From Levilactobacillus yonginensis (lineage in GTDB: Bacteria > Bacillota > Bacilli > Lactobacillales > Lactobacillaceae): DNA of 64,000 bases. Below the pieces are notes generated by a model. It saw only the letters and a list, made by a program, of their open reading frames with translations, did not search any database and was not told the origin of the DNA. The stretch is from positions 1 to 64,000 of the forward strand of contig NZ_RHNO01000002.1 in NCBI RefSeq assembly GCF_003946265.1, in the 5' to 3' direction. This document shows, piece by piece, positions 45,896-57,653 of the stretch. Position 1 is the stretch's first letter, and every line of letters begins with the position of its first letter. The translations under genes were made by a program, and so were the position numbers.

Positions 45896-46369
45896 TTGAG
45901 TACTGTCGTCGAGACCGTGACGGCCTTAGCCCAGCCAATCGTGGCGCAGCATCAGTTTGAGCTAGTTGACGTTGAATTTGTTAAGGAAGGTAAGAGTTGG
46001 TACCTGCGGCTCTACATTGATAAGCCCGGTGGTATCAACATCGAGGAATGTGCAATGGTCAGTGACGAGGTGTCCGAAAAAATGGACAGCCTCGATCCGG
46101 ATCCAATTCCTCAGGCCTACTTCCTGGAGGTATCCTCACCAGGTGCCGAACGACCACTGAAGAAACCAGAAGACTTTGAAAAGGCCGTGGGTGATTACAT
46201 TCACGTCTCCCTCTACCAAAAGATTGGTCAGAGCAAGGTCTATGAAGGAACACTGTTGACATTGACGGATGAAAGCATGGATCTTAAGGTTAACCTGAAG
46301 GGCCGAATCAAAACCCTGACGATTCCTCGTGATAACATTGCCCAGGCCCGTTTAGCCATCAAGTTCTAA
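45896..46369 (+). CDS. rimP: Ribosome maturation factor RimP
   Basis: RimP assists 30S assembly. The 157-residue protein has an N-terminal alpha/beta domain ([20 protein letters not shown], then [20 protein letters not shown]) and a C-terminal SH3-like domain after [18 protein letters not shown] at 45896 is chosen because AGGAGGCGG stands 8 nt upstream; longer readings run into the hairpin at 45840. First gene of the rimP-nusA-ylxR-ylxQ-infB-rbfA operon. Confidence 0.95.
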   Translation: MSTVVETVTALAQPIVAQHQFELVDVEFVKEGKSWYLRLYIDKPGGINIEECAMVSDEVSEKMDSLDPDPIPQAYFLEVSSPGAERPLKKPEDFEKAVGDYIHVSLYQKIGQSKVYEGTLLTLTDESMDLKVNLKGRIKTLTIPRDNIAQARLAIKF

Positions 46370-46391
46370 CGAATAAGGAGCGAAGCAAAAC

Positions 46392-47621
46392 ATGAGTAAA
46401 GAATTATTGGGGGCGTTAGACGTCCTGGAAACGGAAAAGGGTATCGATAAGCAAATCGTTATTGACGCTCTGGAAGCCGCTTTAGTTTCTGCTTACAAGC
46501 GGAACTACGACCAAGCCCAAAACGTTGAAGTCAATTTTGACCCACGTAAGGGTGATATCCACGTCTTCGCCGTTAAAAAAGTCGTTGACCAAGTCTACGA
46601 TTCTCGCTTGGAAGTTGGCTTAGATGAAGCACTGACCATCAACAAAGGTTATGAATTAGGCGATGATATCAAGTTCGAAGTTACGCCTAAGAACTTCGGC
46701 CGGATTGCTGCACAGACTGCTAAGCAAGTTATCTTGCAACGGGTTCGTGAAGCCGAACGGACGATTATCTACGATCAATACAGCCAATACGAAAATGAAA
46801 TCGTCACTGGTGAAGTTGAGCGTCAGGACTCCCGTTTCGTTTACGTGAGTTTGGGTAAGGTCGAAGCCGTAATGGGTCGTCAGGATCAAATGCCTAACGA
46901 AACCTACCGGATTCATGACCGCATCAAGGTCTACGTGACGCGGGTCGAAAACGCCACCAAGGGTCCCCAAGTCTTCGTTAGTCGGACGCACGCTGATTTG
47001 TTAAAGCGTTTGTTTGAACAAGAAGTCCCTGAAATTTACGACGGGACGGTTGAAATCATGGCCATCGCGCGTGAAGCCGGTGACCGGGCCAAGGTGGCTG
47101 TTCGTTCGAACAACCCCGACATTGACCCCGTGGGAACCAGTGTTGGTCCTCGTGGGCAACGGGTCCAAACCATCGTCAACGAACTCGGTGGCGAAAACAT
47201 GGATATCGTGGAATGGACGGATGATGAAGCGAAGTTTATCGCTAACGCGCTGAACCCAGCCGAAGTTTTGGATGTCATTTTTGACCCCAACAACGAACGG
47301 GCTTGTGAAGTCGTTGTTCCTGACTATCAATTATCCTTAGCCATTGGTAAGCGGGGCCAAAATGCCCGGTTAGCCGCTAAGTTGACTGGATATAAGATTG
47401 ATATTAAATCAGAATCAGAAGCATCTGCTATAATGGAAGCTGATCAGGCACCTACTGACGACGCTGCCACGGAAGATGCTGGCGATGAGGTAAGCGCAAC
47501 GCCTGATGACGTAACGCCTAGCGAAGCCACGACTGACGACGTTACACCAGATGAAGATGATGCACCAGCAGCGGCAGAGTCAACTAGCGAAGCCACTGAT
47601 GATGATCAGTCTGCAGAATAG
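46392..47621 (+). CDS. nusA: Transcription termination/antitermination protein NusA
   Basis: NusA binds RNA polymerase and RNA and tunes pausing and termination. The 409-residue protein has the N-terminal polymerase-binding domain, an S1 domain (about 135-200), and KH1/KH2 (DPVGTSVGPRGQRVQTIVNE and SLAIGKRGQNARLAAKL). The KH domains end near 345. A tail of about 65 residues rich in Asp, Glu, Ala and Thr follows, common in lactobacilli but of no known fold. ATG at 46392 follows AAGGAGCGAAG. Confidence 0.97.
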   Translation: MSKELLGALDVLETEKGIDKQIVIDALEAALVSAYKRNYDQAQNVEVNFDPRKGDIHVFAVKKVVDQVYDSRLEVGLDEALTINKGYELGDDIKFEVTPKNFGRIAAQTAKQVILQRVREAERTIIYDQYSQYENEIVTGEVERQDSRFVYVSLGKVEAVMGRQDQMPNETYRIHDRIKVYVTRVENATKGPQVFVSRTHADLLKRLFEQEVPEIYDGTVEIMAIAREAGDRAKVAVRSNNPDIDPVGTSVGPRGQRVQTIVNELGGENMDIVEWTDDEAKFIANALNPAEVLDVIFDPNNERACEVVVPDYQLSLAIGKRGQNARLAAKLTGYKIDIKSESEASAIMEADQAPTDDAATEDAGDEVSATPDDVTPSEATTDDVTPDEDDAPAAAESTSEATDDDQSAE

Positions 47622-47648
47622 TTTACATCTGAAGGAGGGTTAAGACCC

Positions 47649-47945
47649 ATGAAACAACGGAAGATCCCCATGCGCAAGGACATTGTGACCGGGGAAATGG
47701 CACCAAAGAAGCAACTGGTCCGGGTCGTTCGCAACCAGGATCAAGAAGTTAGTGTTGATCCTACTGGGAAACAATCCGGGCGTGGTGCCTACATCTCTTT
47801 GGACGTAGACATTGCTAAGCGGGCCAAGAAGGAACGGACTTTTGACCATACCTTTGGTGTTAAGATCGATGACCAGTTTTACGACGATTTAATCGCTTAC
47901 GTTGATCATCAGCAAGCACGGCGGGAATTATTTAACAATGACTAA
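47649..47945 (+). CDS. rnpM: YlxR-family RNA-binding protein (RnpM)
   Basis: A 98-residue protein of the YlxR/DUF448 family with the conserved RKIPMRKDIVTGEMAPKKQL and SGRGAYISLDVDIAKRA. The B. subtilis protein has been reported to bind and inhibit RNase P RNA (hence RnpM). ATG at 47649 follows GAAGGAGGGTT. Overlaps ylxQ by 8 nt. Confidence 0.9.
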   Translation: MKQRKIPMRKDIVTGEMAPKKQLVRVVRNQDQEVSVDPTGKQSGRGAYISLDVDIAKRAKKERTFDHTFGVKIDDQFYDDLIAYVDHQQARRELFNND

Positions 47946-48240
47946 TGCCGAGCAAGCTTTACAATTATTAGGATTGGTCCGGCGAGCAGGTAAATTGGTT
48001 ACCGGCGAATCCTTCGTTTTAGCCGCTGTGCGGGATTCTTCTGCCAAGTTGGTCTTACTGGCTAGTGATACTGGTAAGAGCAGTCAGAAGCAATTTCGTG
48101 ACAAGACAACGAGCTATAACGTCCCGTTGAATGAATCATTTACCAAAGACCAGTTGAGCACGGCCATTGGGTCCGCGCGCACGGTCATAGCAATCACCGA
48201 TCCGGGATTCGTCCGGAAAATGCAACAACTACTTCAGTAA
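47938..48240 (+). CDS. YlxQ, L7Ae-family RNA-binding protein
   Basis: A 100-residue L7Ae/L30e-type kink-turn-binding protein: QALQLLGLVRRAGKLVTGES, then KLVLLASDTGKSSQKQFRDK. Its RNA target in Firmicutes is not established. ATG at 47938 overlaps the ylxR stop; longer readings would start inside ylxR. Located, as usual, between ylxR and infB. Confidence 0.9.
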   Translation: MTNAEQALQLLGLVRRAGKLVTGESFVLAAVRDSSAKLVLLASDTGKSSQKQFRDKTTSYNVPLNESFTKDQLSTAIGSARTVIAITDPGFVRKMQQLLQ

Positions 48241-48287
48241 CCATCTGACGTTCTCGTGATCGGCCGAAAATTAAGGAGTGTGAAGAT

Positions 48288-50744
48288 ATGGGGAAGAAGC
48301 GAATCTATGAACTCGCAAAAGAAATTAACGTCTCCAGTAAACAGATCATCGCGAAAGCCGAAGAAAAAGGCTTTCCGGTGAAAAACCACATGTCAACGCT
48401 CGGCGATAACGAAGAACGTCAACTGCGGGCAGCCTTTCAACCAAAGGCTGCGGGGTCTAAACCAGCTGCCAAGCCACAGGCTAAGCAACCGGTCAAGACT
48501 GAGGCAGCGCGCCCCGCAAACCAGGGTGGTCACACGAAGGGTAACGCCACGACTCATCAGAACAATCATGGGTCGCAAGCGTCACCTAATCGGCAGAATA
48601 GCCACACCAATGGGAACCAGAGCCAAAACAAAGGTAACGGTAACCAGCAGAACCACAGTACTGGGAACCGGAACCAAAGTCAGGGAACTGGGAACCAAAA
48701 TAATCGTAACAACAATAAAAATAATGGCCAGGCCGGGAGTAATCATACTGAACAACATAATTCCGGCACCGGCAGATTTGGTGGAAGTTTGAATAATAAT
48801 ACAAATAATAGCAATGGCCGGCGGAGTAGCAGTAACAGTACCAACAGTCGCGGGGGCCGGAATAACCGGAACAACCGCAATAACCGTCGCCGTAATAACA
48901 ATAATAATAACCGTTACAAGAAGAACCAACGGATCAAAGACACAAACCAACACAAGGGCGCGCCAGAACGTAAGAACAAGGCTTTACCAGAAACCTTACT
49001 CTACACTGATGGCATGAACGCTCAAGATTTGGCAAAAATCTTACACCGTTCATCAGCTGAAATCGTGAAGAAGCTCTTCATGCTGGGTGTGATGGTCAAC
49101 CAAAACCAATCTCTGGACAAGGATACGATTGAGATCTTGGCTGATGACTATGGCATCAAGGCTGAAGAAAAGGTTCAAGTCGATGTTTCTGACATCGATA
49201 AGGCCTTTGACGCCGAAATGGCTAACACTGACCACTTAGAATCGCGGGCACCAGTTGTCACAATCATGGGACACGTTGACCATGGTAAGACGACGCTGTT
49301 GGATCACTTACGTCATTCTCACATCACTGAAGGCGAAGCTGGTGGGATCACGCAGGCCATTGGTGCTTACCAAGTCCACTACAACGACAAGTTGATTACG
49401 TTCTTGGATACGCCAGGACATGCTGCCTTTACTGAAATGCGTGCGCGTGGTGCCGAAATCACCGACCTGACTGTGCTGGTAGTTGCCGCTGATGATGGTG
49501 TGATGCCACAAACCATCGAAGCCATTCACCATGCGAAGGCTGCCGGAACGCCAATCATCGTGGCGGTCAACAAGATCGATAAGCCGGGTGCTAACCCGAA
49601 CCACGTCATGGAACAATTAACGGAATACGAATTGATTCCTGAAGACTGGGGTGGCGACACCATCTTCGTTGAAATCTCAGCGAAGTTTGGCAAGAACATC
49701 GATGAATTGCTCGACATGATTCTCTTACAAGCCGAAGTGCTTGAATTGAAGGCTAACCCAGACCAAAATGGTGCTGGGAACGTCATCGAAGCTCGGTTGG
49801 ACCAAGGTCAAGGTTCCGTTGCCACATTGTTGGTTCAACAAGGGACCTTACACGTTGGGGATCCTATCGTTGTTGGGAACACCTTTGGGCGTGTTCGGAC
49901 GATGGTTAACGAACGTGGTCGGCGGATCAAAGATGCCGGTCCATCGACGCCAGTGGAAATCACTGGGTTGAACGACGTGCCAGAAGCCGGGGACCGTTTC
50001 GTGGTCTTTGACGATGAGAAGACGGCACGGGCCGCTGGTGAAGAACGGGCTAAGGAAGCCTTAGTCAAGGAACGGGGCAATACCAACCACGTGACCTTGG
50101 ACAATCTCTTTGATTCCCTTAAGGAAGGCGAAATGAAGGAAGTTGACGTCATCATCAAGGCTGACGTTCAAGGTTCCGTTGAAGCCTTGGCAGGTAGTTT
50201 GAAGAAGATCGACGTTTCTGGCGTGCGGGTCAACATCATTCACTCTGCCGTTGGGGCCATCAATGAAAGTGATGTCACGTTGGCAGAAGCCTCTGACGCC
50301 ATCATCATTGGGTTCAACGTTCGTCCAACACCACAAGCACGGGCTCAAGCCGACAGCGACAAGGTCGACATTCGCCTGCACAACGTCATCTACAACGCCA
50401 TCGATGAAATCGAAACGGCGATGAAGGGGATGCTGGAACCTACTTACGAAGAAGAAGTTACTGGCCAAATTGAAGTTAAGAACATTTTCCACGCTTCTAA
50501 GGTCGGCACTATCGTCGGTGGGATGGTTACTGAAGGTTACGTGACGGCTGACGCCGACGTTCGTTTGATTCGGGACGGCGTGGTCATCTATGAAGGTAAA
50601 CTTGGTAGCTTGAAGCGTTTCAAGGACGACGTCAAGCAAGTTAAGATGGGTTATGAATTAGGATTAACTATCGAGAACTACAACGACATCAAGGTAGACG
50701 ACGTTATCGAAGCCTACGTGATGAAGGAAGTTCCCGTTAAATAA
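48288..50744 (+). CDS. infB: Translation initiation factor IF-2
   Basis: IF-2 is the GTPase that brings fMet-tRNA to the 30S subunit. The 818-residue protein has an N-terminal IF2N motif ([20 protein letters not shown]), a low-complexity Asn/Gly/Ser/Gln/Arg linker (about residues 50-215), a second IF2N motif, the G domain with [13 protein letters not shown] near 327, DTPGHAAF and NKIDKPG, and the C-terminal domains ending [15 protein letters not shown]. The Asn-rich linker is strongly biased. ATG at 48288 follows AAGGAGTGTG. Confidence 0.98.
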   Translation: MGKKRIYELAKEINVSSKQIIAKAEEKGFPVKNHMSTLGDNEERQLRAAFQPKAAGSKPAAKPQAKQPVKTEAARPANQGGHTKGNATTHQNNHGSQASPNRQNSHTNGNQSQNKGNGNQQNHSTGNRNQSQGTGNQNNRNNNKNNGQAGSNHTEQHNSGTGRFGGSLNNNTNNSNGRRSSSNSTNSRGGRNNRNNRNNRRRNNNNNNRYKKNQRIKDTNQHKGAPERKNKALPETLLYTDGMNAQDLAKILHRSSAEIVKKLFMLGVMVNQNQSLDKDTIEILADDYGIKAEEKVQVDVSDIDKAFDAEMANTDHLESRAPVVTIMGHVDHGKTTLLDHLRHSHITEGEAGGITQAIGAYQVHYNDKLITFLDTPGHAAFTEMRARGAEITDLTVLVVAADDGVMPQTIEAIHHAKAAGTPIIVAVNKIDKPGANPNHVMEQLTEYELIPEDWGGDTIFVEISAKFGKNIDELLDMILLQAEVLELKANPDQNGAGNVIEARLDQGQGSVATLLVQQGTLHVGDPIVVGNTFGRVRTMVNERGRRIKDAGPSTPVEITGLNDVPEAGDRFVVFDDEKTARAAGEERAKEALVKERGNTNHVTLDNLFDSLKEGEMKEVDVIIKADVQGSVEALAGSLKKIDVSGVRVNIIHSAVGAINESDVTLAEASDAIIIGFNVRPTPQARAQADSDKVDIRLHNVIYNAIDEIETAMKGMLEPTYEEEVTGQIEVKNIFHASKVGTIVGGMVTEGYVTADADVRLIRDGVVIYEGKLGSLKRFKDDVKQVKMGYELGLTIENYNDIKVDDVIEAYVMKEVPVK

Positions 50745-50763
50745 AAATCGGAGGCAAACGTAA

Positions 50764-51114
50764 ATGGCACAATATCGAGTTGGCCGGTTGGAACAAGAAA
50801 TCCAACGGGAAGTTACGGATATTCTACTAAAACGTGTTCGCGATCCTCGGGTCGAGGGTGTCACCGTTACCGGCGTGGAAGTCACTGGTGACTTGCAACA
50901 GGCAACGATTTACTACAGTATTTTGTCTGATAAAGCCTCGTCTGCAGAAAAAACGCAGCAGGGGTTAAACAAGGCTACTGGCCTGATTCGTTCAGAATTA
51001 GGGTCTCGTTTAAGCATCTACAAGACGCCTGAACTGAATTTCGAACAGGATTCGTCTGTTCGTTACGGTAGTCATATCGATGAACTGTTAAGCGAACTTC
51101 ACCACAAGGACTAA
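50764..51114 (+). CDS. rbfA: Ribosome-binding factor A
   Basis: RbfA is a KH-type 30S maturation factor. The 116-residue protein has YRVGRLEQEIQREVTDILLK, the RDPRVEGVTVTGVEVTGDLQ core and FEQDSSVRYGSHIDELL. ATG at 50764 follows ATCGGAGGCAAAC. It ends the operon before a terminator. Confidence 0.97.
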   Translation: MAQYRVGRLEQEIQREVTDILLKRVRDPRVEGVTVTGVEVTGDLQQATIYYSILSDKASSAEKTQQGLNKATGLIRSELGSRLSIYKTPELNFEQDSSVRYGSHIDELLSELHHKD

Positions 51115-51133
51115 CCGGTGCAGTTTCACCACG

Positions 51134-51168
51134 AAAGGCGTTGATCTCAGCGGATCGGCGCCTTTTTG
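51134..51168 (+). terminator. Terminator of the rimP-rbfA operon
   Basis: AAAGGCG...GATC against GATC...CGCCTTT (two wobble pairs), followed by T5. Confidence 0.85.
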
Positions 51169-51198
51169 GTTGCTCAGCTATCTTGTCAATTGCCCGCA

Positions 51199-51374
51199 CT
51201 CCGGTGGCCAGGGATGGGGCCTGCTGTGGGGACGCTTCAGCCAAAAGGCGGGCTTCTCGCTCGATTTGAAGCCACGCAAATTCCGTGTCTTCAAAGTCGC
51301 CCGTGGTTTAAGCTGGCAGAAAATCGCCAGCTAACACCACTATCACGGCCGGCACCATCCCTGGCCGCCTCCGG
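51199..51374 (+). repeat. Structured intergenic repeat, copy R2
   Basis: Closest to R1. Terminal inverted repeat 51201-51224 against 51348-51374. Internal stems are TTTGAAG-CACG (51265-51276) against CGTG-CTTCAAA (51284-51295) with a single C-T mismatch, and GTGGT + AGCTGGC (51303-51317) against GCCAGCT + ACCAC (51326-51340). It sits between the rbfA terminator and truB; no ORF. Confidence 0.8.
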
Positions 51375-51718
51375 CTCTGATTGCGGTTTAGCATGTGCGT
51401 GGTTGAAGGCGCTACTTGCGTGAATTGTGGTAGGTTTTCGGTAATTGACTGCAAAGCAATGTGTGAGCTGTGAGGTAGACTAATTTAAATGTTGTTGTGA
51501 TGAGACTAACGGGGATTCAAAACTTTCAATCTTTAGTTACTGAAATTGGCAGTAGAAACCACTCACCGACGTCGTGAGTCTGGCCTAATTTCACAAAGAG
51601 TGATAGGCTAATAGAACTGACATTTAGCGTCAATCGGGTGGCGGCGTTTTTTAAGCCGTTACCCAGGATTGGAAATAGCATCACACTTAACCACAACCAA
51701 AAAATTGGAGGAGTCTCA
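51375..51718 (+). other. Untranslated stretch before truB with hairpins
   Basis: No gene. ACTCAC/GTGAGT (about 51560-51578) and GGGTGGCGGC/GCCGTTACCC (51636-51664) form hairpins in what would be the truB leader. Confidence 0.5.
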
Positions 51719-52627
51719 ATGGACGGTATCATTCCCCTATATAAGGAACGCGGTCTGACCAGCTTTGACTGCGTGGCAAAGTTACGACACATTTTACACA
51801 CGAAAAAAGTGGGACATAGTGGCACATTGGATCCAGGCGTGGATGGGGTTTTACCCATTTGTATCGGATCAGCCACGAAGGTGGTTCCTTACCTAATGGC
51901 TTCCGGTAAGGTTTACCGGGGAAGCGTCACGCTCGGTTTTGCGACCACGACGGAAGACTTAGACGGCGAAGAAATCAGTCGGCGGCAGTTGACTGAACCT
52001 TTTTCTCTGGTAGATCTCAAGGCGGCCGCGGCGACTTTGACGGGGACGATCCAGCAAACACCGCCCATGTTTTCTGCTGTGAAGGTGAATGGGCGCAAGT
52101 TGTATGAATATGCGCGAGCTGGAGAGACTGTGGAACGGCCAACGCGGACCATTACGGTTGACCACTTTACGTTGACTGATGCGGGTACCTTTGAGGGAAC
52201 GGCCGGGACCCAAACAATCAAGTTTGAAATTGGCTGTTCTAAGGGGACTTATATCCGGACCCTTGCCGTCGACTTAGGTCGGGCTTTGGGCGTACCAGCT
52301 GTCATGTCTGATTTGACTCGGCTAAAGAGCGGAGGTTTTACGCTTGACCAGGCGGTCAGCCTGGATGAAGTGGCGTCAGCAGTAGCTGAGGAACGCCTAG
52401 GCGACGTTTTACGACCAATTGATTACGCACTCCAAGACTTCCCACATGTGGCCTTAGACGACCATTTATGGGGCCTGGTGAAGAATGGCGTTTTTTTGAG
52501 CGCCCATGAGGTGTCCAGTTCGGCGCCAACGATTGCGTTGAGCTATCAGGGCCAGACTAAGTGTCTCTACCAGTGGTCCGATGAAAAAAAACAATATAAG
52601 CCGCTTAAAATGTTTGCGGTGAATTAA
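51719..52627 (+). CDS. truB: tRNA pseudouridine-55 synthase
   Basis: TruB makes the universal pseudouridine 55 in the T loop. The 302-residue protein has the catalytic Asp in VGHSGTLDPGVDGVLPICIG near residue 42 and the FSAVKVNGRKLYEYAR and GCSKGTYIRTLAVDLG blocks, plus a C-terminal PUA-like part. ATG at 51719 follows TTGGAGGAGTC; longer readings lie in the leader. Followed 23 nt later by ribF, the usual pair. Confidence 0.97.
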   Translation: MDGIIPLYKERGLTSFDCVAKLRHILHTKKVGHSGTLDPGVDGVLPICIGSATKVVPYLMASGKVYRGSVTLGFATTTEDLDGEEISRRQLTEPFSLVDLKAAAATLTGTIQQTPPMFSAVKVNGRKLYEYARAGETVERPTRTITVDHFTLTDAGTFEGTAGTQTIKFEIGCSKGTYIRTLAVDLGRALGVPAVMSDLTRLKSGGFTLDQAVSLDEVASAVAEERLGDVLRPIDYALQDFPHVALDDHLWGLVKNGVFLSAHEVSSSAPTIALSYQGQTKCLYQWSDEKKQYKPLKMFAVN

Positions 52628-52650
52628 GCTTTGAGAAGAGGAATTGCAAA

Positions 52651-53601
52651 ATGGAAGTTATCAACATCCACCATCCGTTAGATGAACGGCAGATTCCGAA
52701 TGAGCCGGTGGTCTTAGCCATGGGATTCTTTGATGGGGTCCATCGTGGGCATCAAGCGGTCATTAACCGGGCGAAGGCGGAAGCACGGGACCGTAACGTT
52801 AAACTAGCGGTTCTGACCTACGATCATCATCCGGCCTTGGTTTATCGACCACTGGAACCAGATGACCGGAAGTATTTGAGTACGACTGAGCGCAAGTTGC
52901 GTAAGCTAGACCGGTTGGGTGTAGACCGGGTCTTCTTGGTCAATTATACCGGGGAATTCTCAGCGCAAACGCCCCAGGAGTTTGTCGACAACTACCTCGT
53001 GAAGTTTCACACGGTAGCCGCTGTGGCTGGTTTTGACCACACTTACGGAAAAAAGGACGTGGCGACCATGGATAAGCTCGCTGGGTACGCCCAGGGACGG
53101 TTTGACGTGATCACTGTGGCCGAAGAGGCTAAGAACCAGGAAAAAATTAGTTCCACGCGCATTCGTCAGGCCTTGAAGGCGGGCGACGTGGACTTAGCCA
53201 ACCAGTTATTGGGGTACACGTACCGGTCGACTGGCTTGGTCGTTCACGGTGAAGCCAGGGGCCGAACGATTGGGTTCCCTACAGCCAATGTATTGTCACC
53301 GGAAGACGAATGGCTGCCAGGTATTGGTATCTACACGGCTCGGCTAAAAGTAGGCGCAATCTGGTATCCTGGGATGGTTTCAGTAGGTCGCAACGTGACC
53401 TTTGGTGACAATCGGCCGATTACCGTTGAGATGAATCTACTCGATTTCCAAGGCAACCTGTATGGTGAGCCGGTCGAGGTCGAGTGGCACCATCGGTTAC
53501 GTGGTGAAGTTAAGTTTGACGGCGTTGAGGCCCTGGTGGCGCAACTCAAGCAGGATGAAGTGGCAACCAGAGATTACTTTAAGCAAGTAGCCGCTGACTA
53601 A
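52651..53601 (+). CDS. ribF: Riboflavin kinase / FAD synthetase
   Basis: RibF converts riboflavin to FMN and FAD. The 316-residue bifunctional protein has an N-terminal nucleotidyltransferase domain (LAMGFFDGVHRGHQAVI near 25, FDHTYGK near 130, ISSTRIRQAL near 172) and a C-terminal flavokinase domain with GRTIGFPTANV near 205 and YTARLKVG. ATG at 52651 follows GAAGAGGAATTG. Confidence 0.97.
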   Translation: MEVINIHHPLDERQIPNEPVVLAMGFFDGVHRGHQAVINRAKAEARDRNVKLAVLTYDHHPALVYRPLEPDDRKYLSTTERKLRKLDRLGVDRVFLVNYTGEFSAQTPQEFVDNYLVKFHTVAAVAGFDHTYGKKDVATMDKLAGYAQGRFDVITVAEEAKNQEKISSTRIRQALKAGDVDLANQLLGYTYRSTGLVVHGEARGRTIGFPTANVLSPEDEWLPGIGIYTARLKVGAIWYPGMVSVGRNVTFGDNRPITVEMNLLDFQGNLYGEPVEVEWHHRLRGEVKFDGVEALVAQLKQDEVATRDYFKQVAAD

Positions 53602-53711
53602 GTGAGGTTTGGTTTACCAAGTACGACCGGGTCCATATCCAGTTAACCCTGTGGCTAGTCGAATCTAATTTAATATAATGAGGTGTAGTGGGTATCAACT
53701 TGTTACGCGAT

Positions 53712-53746
53712 GGAGGCCGAGATGAAAATTTCTGGTCTCCTTTTTT
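53712..53746 (+). terminator. Terminator downstream of ribF
   Basis: GGAGGCCGAGA against a TCTGGTCTCC arm with wobble pairs, followed by T6. It is 110 nt after the ribF stop. Confidence 0.65.
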
Positions 53747-53862
53747 ATTGACGTGTTTAGCAGGTGGAAATAGTTTCGGGTGCCCACTAGGTCGTTTAAG
53801 GGTATCAGTGCTCGTCAGAAAAATGATGCGTTTAGGCCGAATTCAGGTCAAAATCAAAAAAA

Positions 53863-53891
53863 TTAGCACTTAACAGCAGAGTTTGCTAAAA
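53863..53891. promoter_or_regulatory. Degenerate second CIRCE-like element
   Basis: TTAGCACTT, then 9 nt, then GAGTTTGCTAA, i.e. the second CIRCE arm GAGTGCTAA with a 2-nt expansion. It lies upstream of the hrcA -35. Confidence 0.4.
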
Positions 53892-53908
53892 ATTCTGCCA
53901 GATTTCTT

Positions 53909-53937
53909 GACTTCAAAACCCGGTTTTGCTACATTAT
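53909..53937 (+). promoter_or_regulatory. hrcA operon promoter
   Basis: TTGACT (-35), 17-bp spacer, TACATT (-10), directly before the CIRCE. Confidence 0.75.
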
Positions 53938-53946
53938 ATATGTGTC

Positions 53947-53973
53947 TTAGCACTTGTATAGTTTGAGTGCTAA
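53947..53973. promoter_or_regulatory. CIRCE operator
   Basis: TTAGCACTT-N9-GAGTGCTAA matches the HrcA operator consensus TTAGCACTC-N9-GAGTGCTAA with one mismatch. It lies between the promoter and hrcA, so HrcA represses its own operon and heat relieves it. Confidence 0.95.
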
Positions 53974-53989
53974 AAAAGGGGTGATTGTG

Positions 53990-55027
53990 ATGCTTTCAGA
54001 AAGACAAATGATGATTCTGCGAGCCGTTGTCCGCGACTTTACTAACACCGGGGTACCGGTGGGGTCAAAGGCATTAGCCAAGCAGTTACCCATCCACGTA
54101 AGCTCAGCGACAATTCGTAACGAGATGGCCGCGCTTGAGGAGCAAGGATTGATCAAGAAGACCCACTCCTCATCTGGGCGCATTCCTTCAGTGGAAGGCT
54201 ATCGGTACTACGTTGATCATCTGGTTAAGCCAGATCCACTGCAACCAAACGATATGGACGTGATTCAATCCTCACTTGGTGGGGATTTCCACAAGATCGA
54301 TGAGATCATTTCACAGTCCGCCACGATTCTATCCAATCTGACGTCGTACACGGCGTTTACGTTGAAGCCAGAACTGAAGGATGCCCGGTTAAGCGGGTTC
54401 CGGCTGGTGCCATTAGGCCGGCGTCAGGTAATGGCAATTCTCGTGACTGACGGTGGTGATGTGGAAAACCAGACGTTTGATGTGAGTGAAGATGTTAAGG
54501 GCGACCAGCTGGAAGCCGTCGTGCGGTTGATTAATGATCAACTGGTAGGGTTGACCTTACCAGAAGTGATTAAGAAACTGCAGCTCGACATTCCCGCGCA
54601 AATTGCTAATTATCTTCAGAGTCCCACCGGATTCTTGGATATTTTCGGCGATGTGTTGACCCGAGCAGCTCAGGAGCGCTTCTACGTCGGCGGTCGGTTG
54701 AACCTGTTGAACTTCTCACAGGATAGCGACGTCGATTCACTGAAGTCACTGTATTCACTGATCGACCAGAGTGATGATATCGCCAACGTCTTAGGACAAC
54801 CGAGCGATAACATTTCCGTTCAGATCGGTAATGAGATGACCAACGATGCGTTACGTAATTACAGCCTGATCACCGCAACCTATGACGTTGATCAGCACGG
54901 GAAGGGCATGATTGCCATTCTCGGGCCGACCCGCATGCCGTACTCGCGGATGTTGGGAATTGTCGGTGCGTTTCGTGAAGAGCTCGCGAAAAAACTTTTA
55001 GATTATTATCGGTTTTACGACGAGTAA
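53990..55027 (+). CDS. hrcA: Heat-inducible transcription repressor HrcA
   Basis: HrcA binds CIRCE and represses the dnaK and groE operons. The 345-residue protein has an N-terminal winged helix ([20 protein letters not shown], then [20 protein letters not shown]) and the HrcA dimerisation/GAF-like core, ending [23 protein letters not shown] at 53990 is the usual family start, behind AAAAGGGGTG; GTG at 53987 is possible. Confidence 0.96.
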   Translation: MLSERQMMILRAVVRDFTNTGVPVGSKALAKQLPIHVSSATIRNEMAALEEQGLIKKTHSSSGRIPSVEGYRYYVDHLVKPDPLQPNDMDVIQSSLGGDFHKIDEIISQSATILSNLTSYTAFTLKPELKDARLSGFRLVPLGRRQVMAILVTDGGDVENQTFDVSEDVKGDQLEAVVRLINDQLVGLTLPEVIKKLQLDIPAQIANYLQSPTGFLDIFGDVLTRAAQERFYVGGRLNLLNFSQDSDVDSLKSLYSLIDQSDDIANVLGQPSDNISVQIGNEMTNDALRNYSLITATYDVDQHGKGMIAILGPTRMPYSRMLGIVGAFREELAKKLLDYYRFYDE

Positions 55028-55047
55028 AGAAAGGGAGGTTTTTTATC

Positions 55048-55626
55048 GTGGCTGACAAGCAACAACCATCCACTGATGATGAAACTGCGGCAAAGGCCGC
55101 CACAACCAAGCAAGATTCAGGCAAGACTGAGCAAGGCAAGGACGCAACGGGCAATTCCCAAGCAGCGCCTAAGTCGCAAGAAGTGATTGACTTAGAGAAG
55201 AAAGCCAGTGACTTTGAGGACAAGTACTTGCGGGCCGAAGCCGAAGTGCAAAACATGCAGACGCGGTTCCAAAAGGAACAAGCGACGCTCATCAAGTATG
55301 ATGGCCAACAACTTGCAAAGGACGTGCTCCCCGTGATCGATAACCTGGAGCGGGCCCTCGCAGTTGAAGCAACCGATGATACGGGTGCTCAGCTTAAGAA
55401 GGGTGTCCAAATGACCTACGATCACTTGGAAGACGCCTTGAAGCGTAACAACGTCACGGAGATTGAGGCTATGGGCCAAAAGTTTGACCCAACGCGTCAT
55501 CAGGCCGTGCAATCCGTTCCCGCTGAAGCAGGACAGGATGCAGAGACGGTCGTCAAGGTGCTCCAAAAGGGTTATCTCTTGAAGGACCGTGTACTTCGGC
55601 CAGCAATGGTCGTTGTCGCACAATAA
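55048..55626 (+). CDS. grpE: Nucleotide exchange factor GrpE
   Basis: GrpE releases ADP from DnaK. The 192-residue protein has a disordered charged N-terminus (about 1-50), a long coiled coil ([20 protein letters not shown]), and the beta domain with the signature [12 protein letters not shown] and [23 protein letters not shown] at 55048 follows AGAAAGGGAGGTT. Confidence 0.96.
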   Translation: MADKQQPSTDDETAAKAATTKQDSGKTEQGKDATGNSQAAPKSQEVIDLEKKASDFEDKYLRAEAEVQNMQTRFQKEQATLIKYDGQQLAKDVLPVIDNLERALAVEATDDTGAQLKKGVQMTYDHLEDALKRNNVTEIEAMGQKFDPTRHQAVQSVPAEAGQDAETVVKVLQKGYLLKDRVLRPAMVVVAQ

Positions 55627-55649
55627 TTAAACAAACAAAAAAACTATAA

Positions 55650-57530
<1,881 letters not shown>

Positions 57531-57653
57531 TTTCTAGCTCACGGTAGCAAGTGGTAGGCAAAAAGTCAGAGTCCGTGGGGCTTTGGCTTTTTGTTTCGAG
57601 TATGCTATTCTTACAAGTAGCGAAAAATATCGGTAAGAATTGGGAGGAAAAAG

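Noticed and set aside
48582-48953. Minus-strand frame of Val/Ile/Thr-rich residues opposite infB
   Set aside because: Antisense of the Asn-rich IF-2 linker; composition is an artefact of AAC/AAT codons.
53671-53700. TATAAT box before the ribF downstream hairpin, considered as a small RNA promoter
   Set aside because: No matching -35 and the following hairpin is adequately explained as the ribF terminator.
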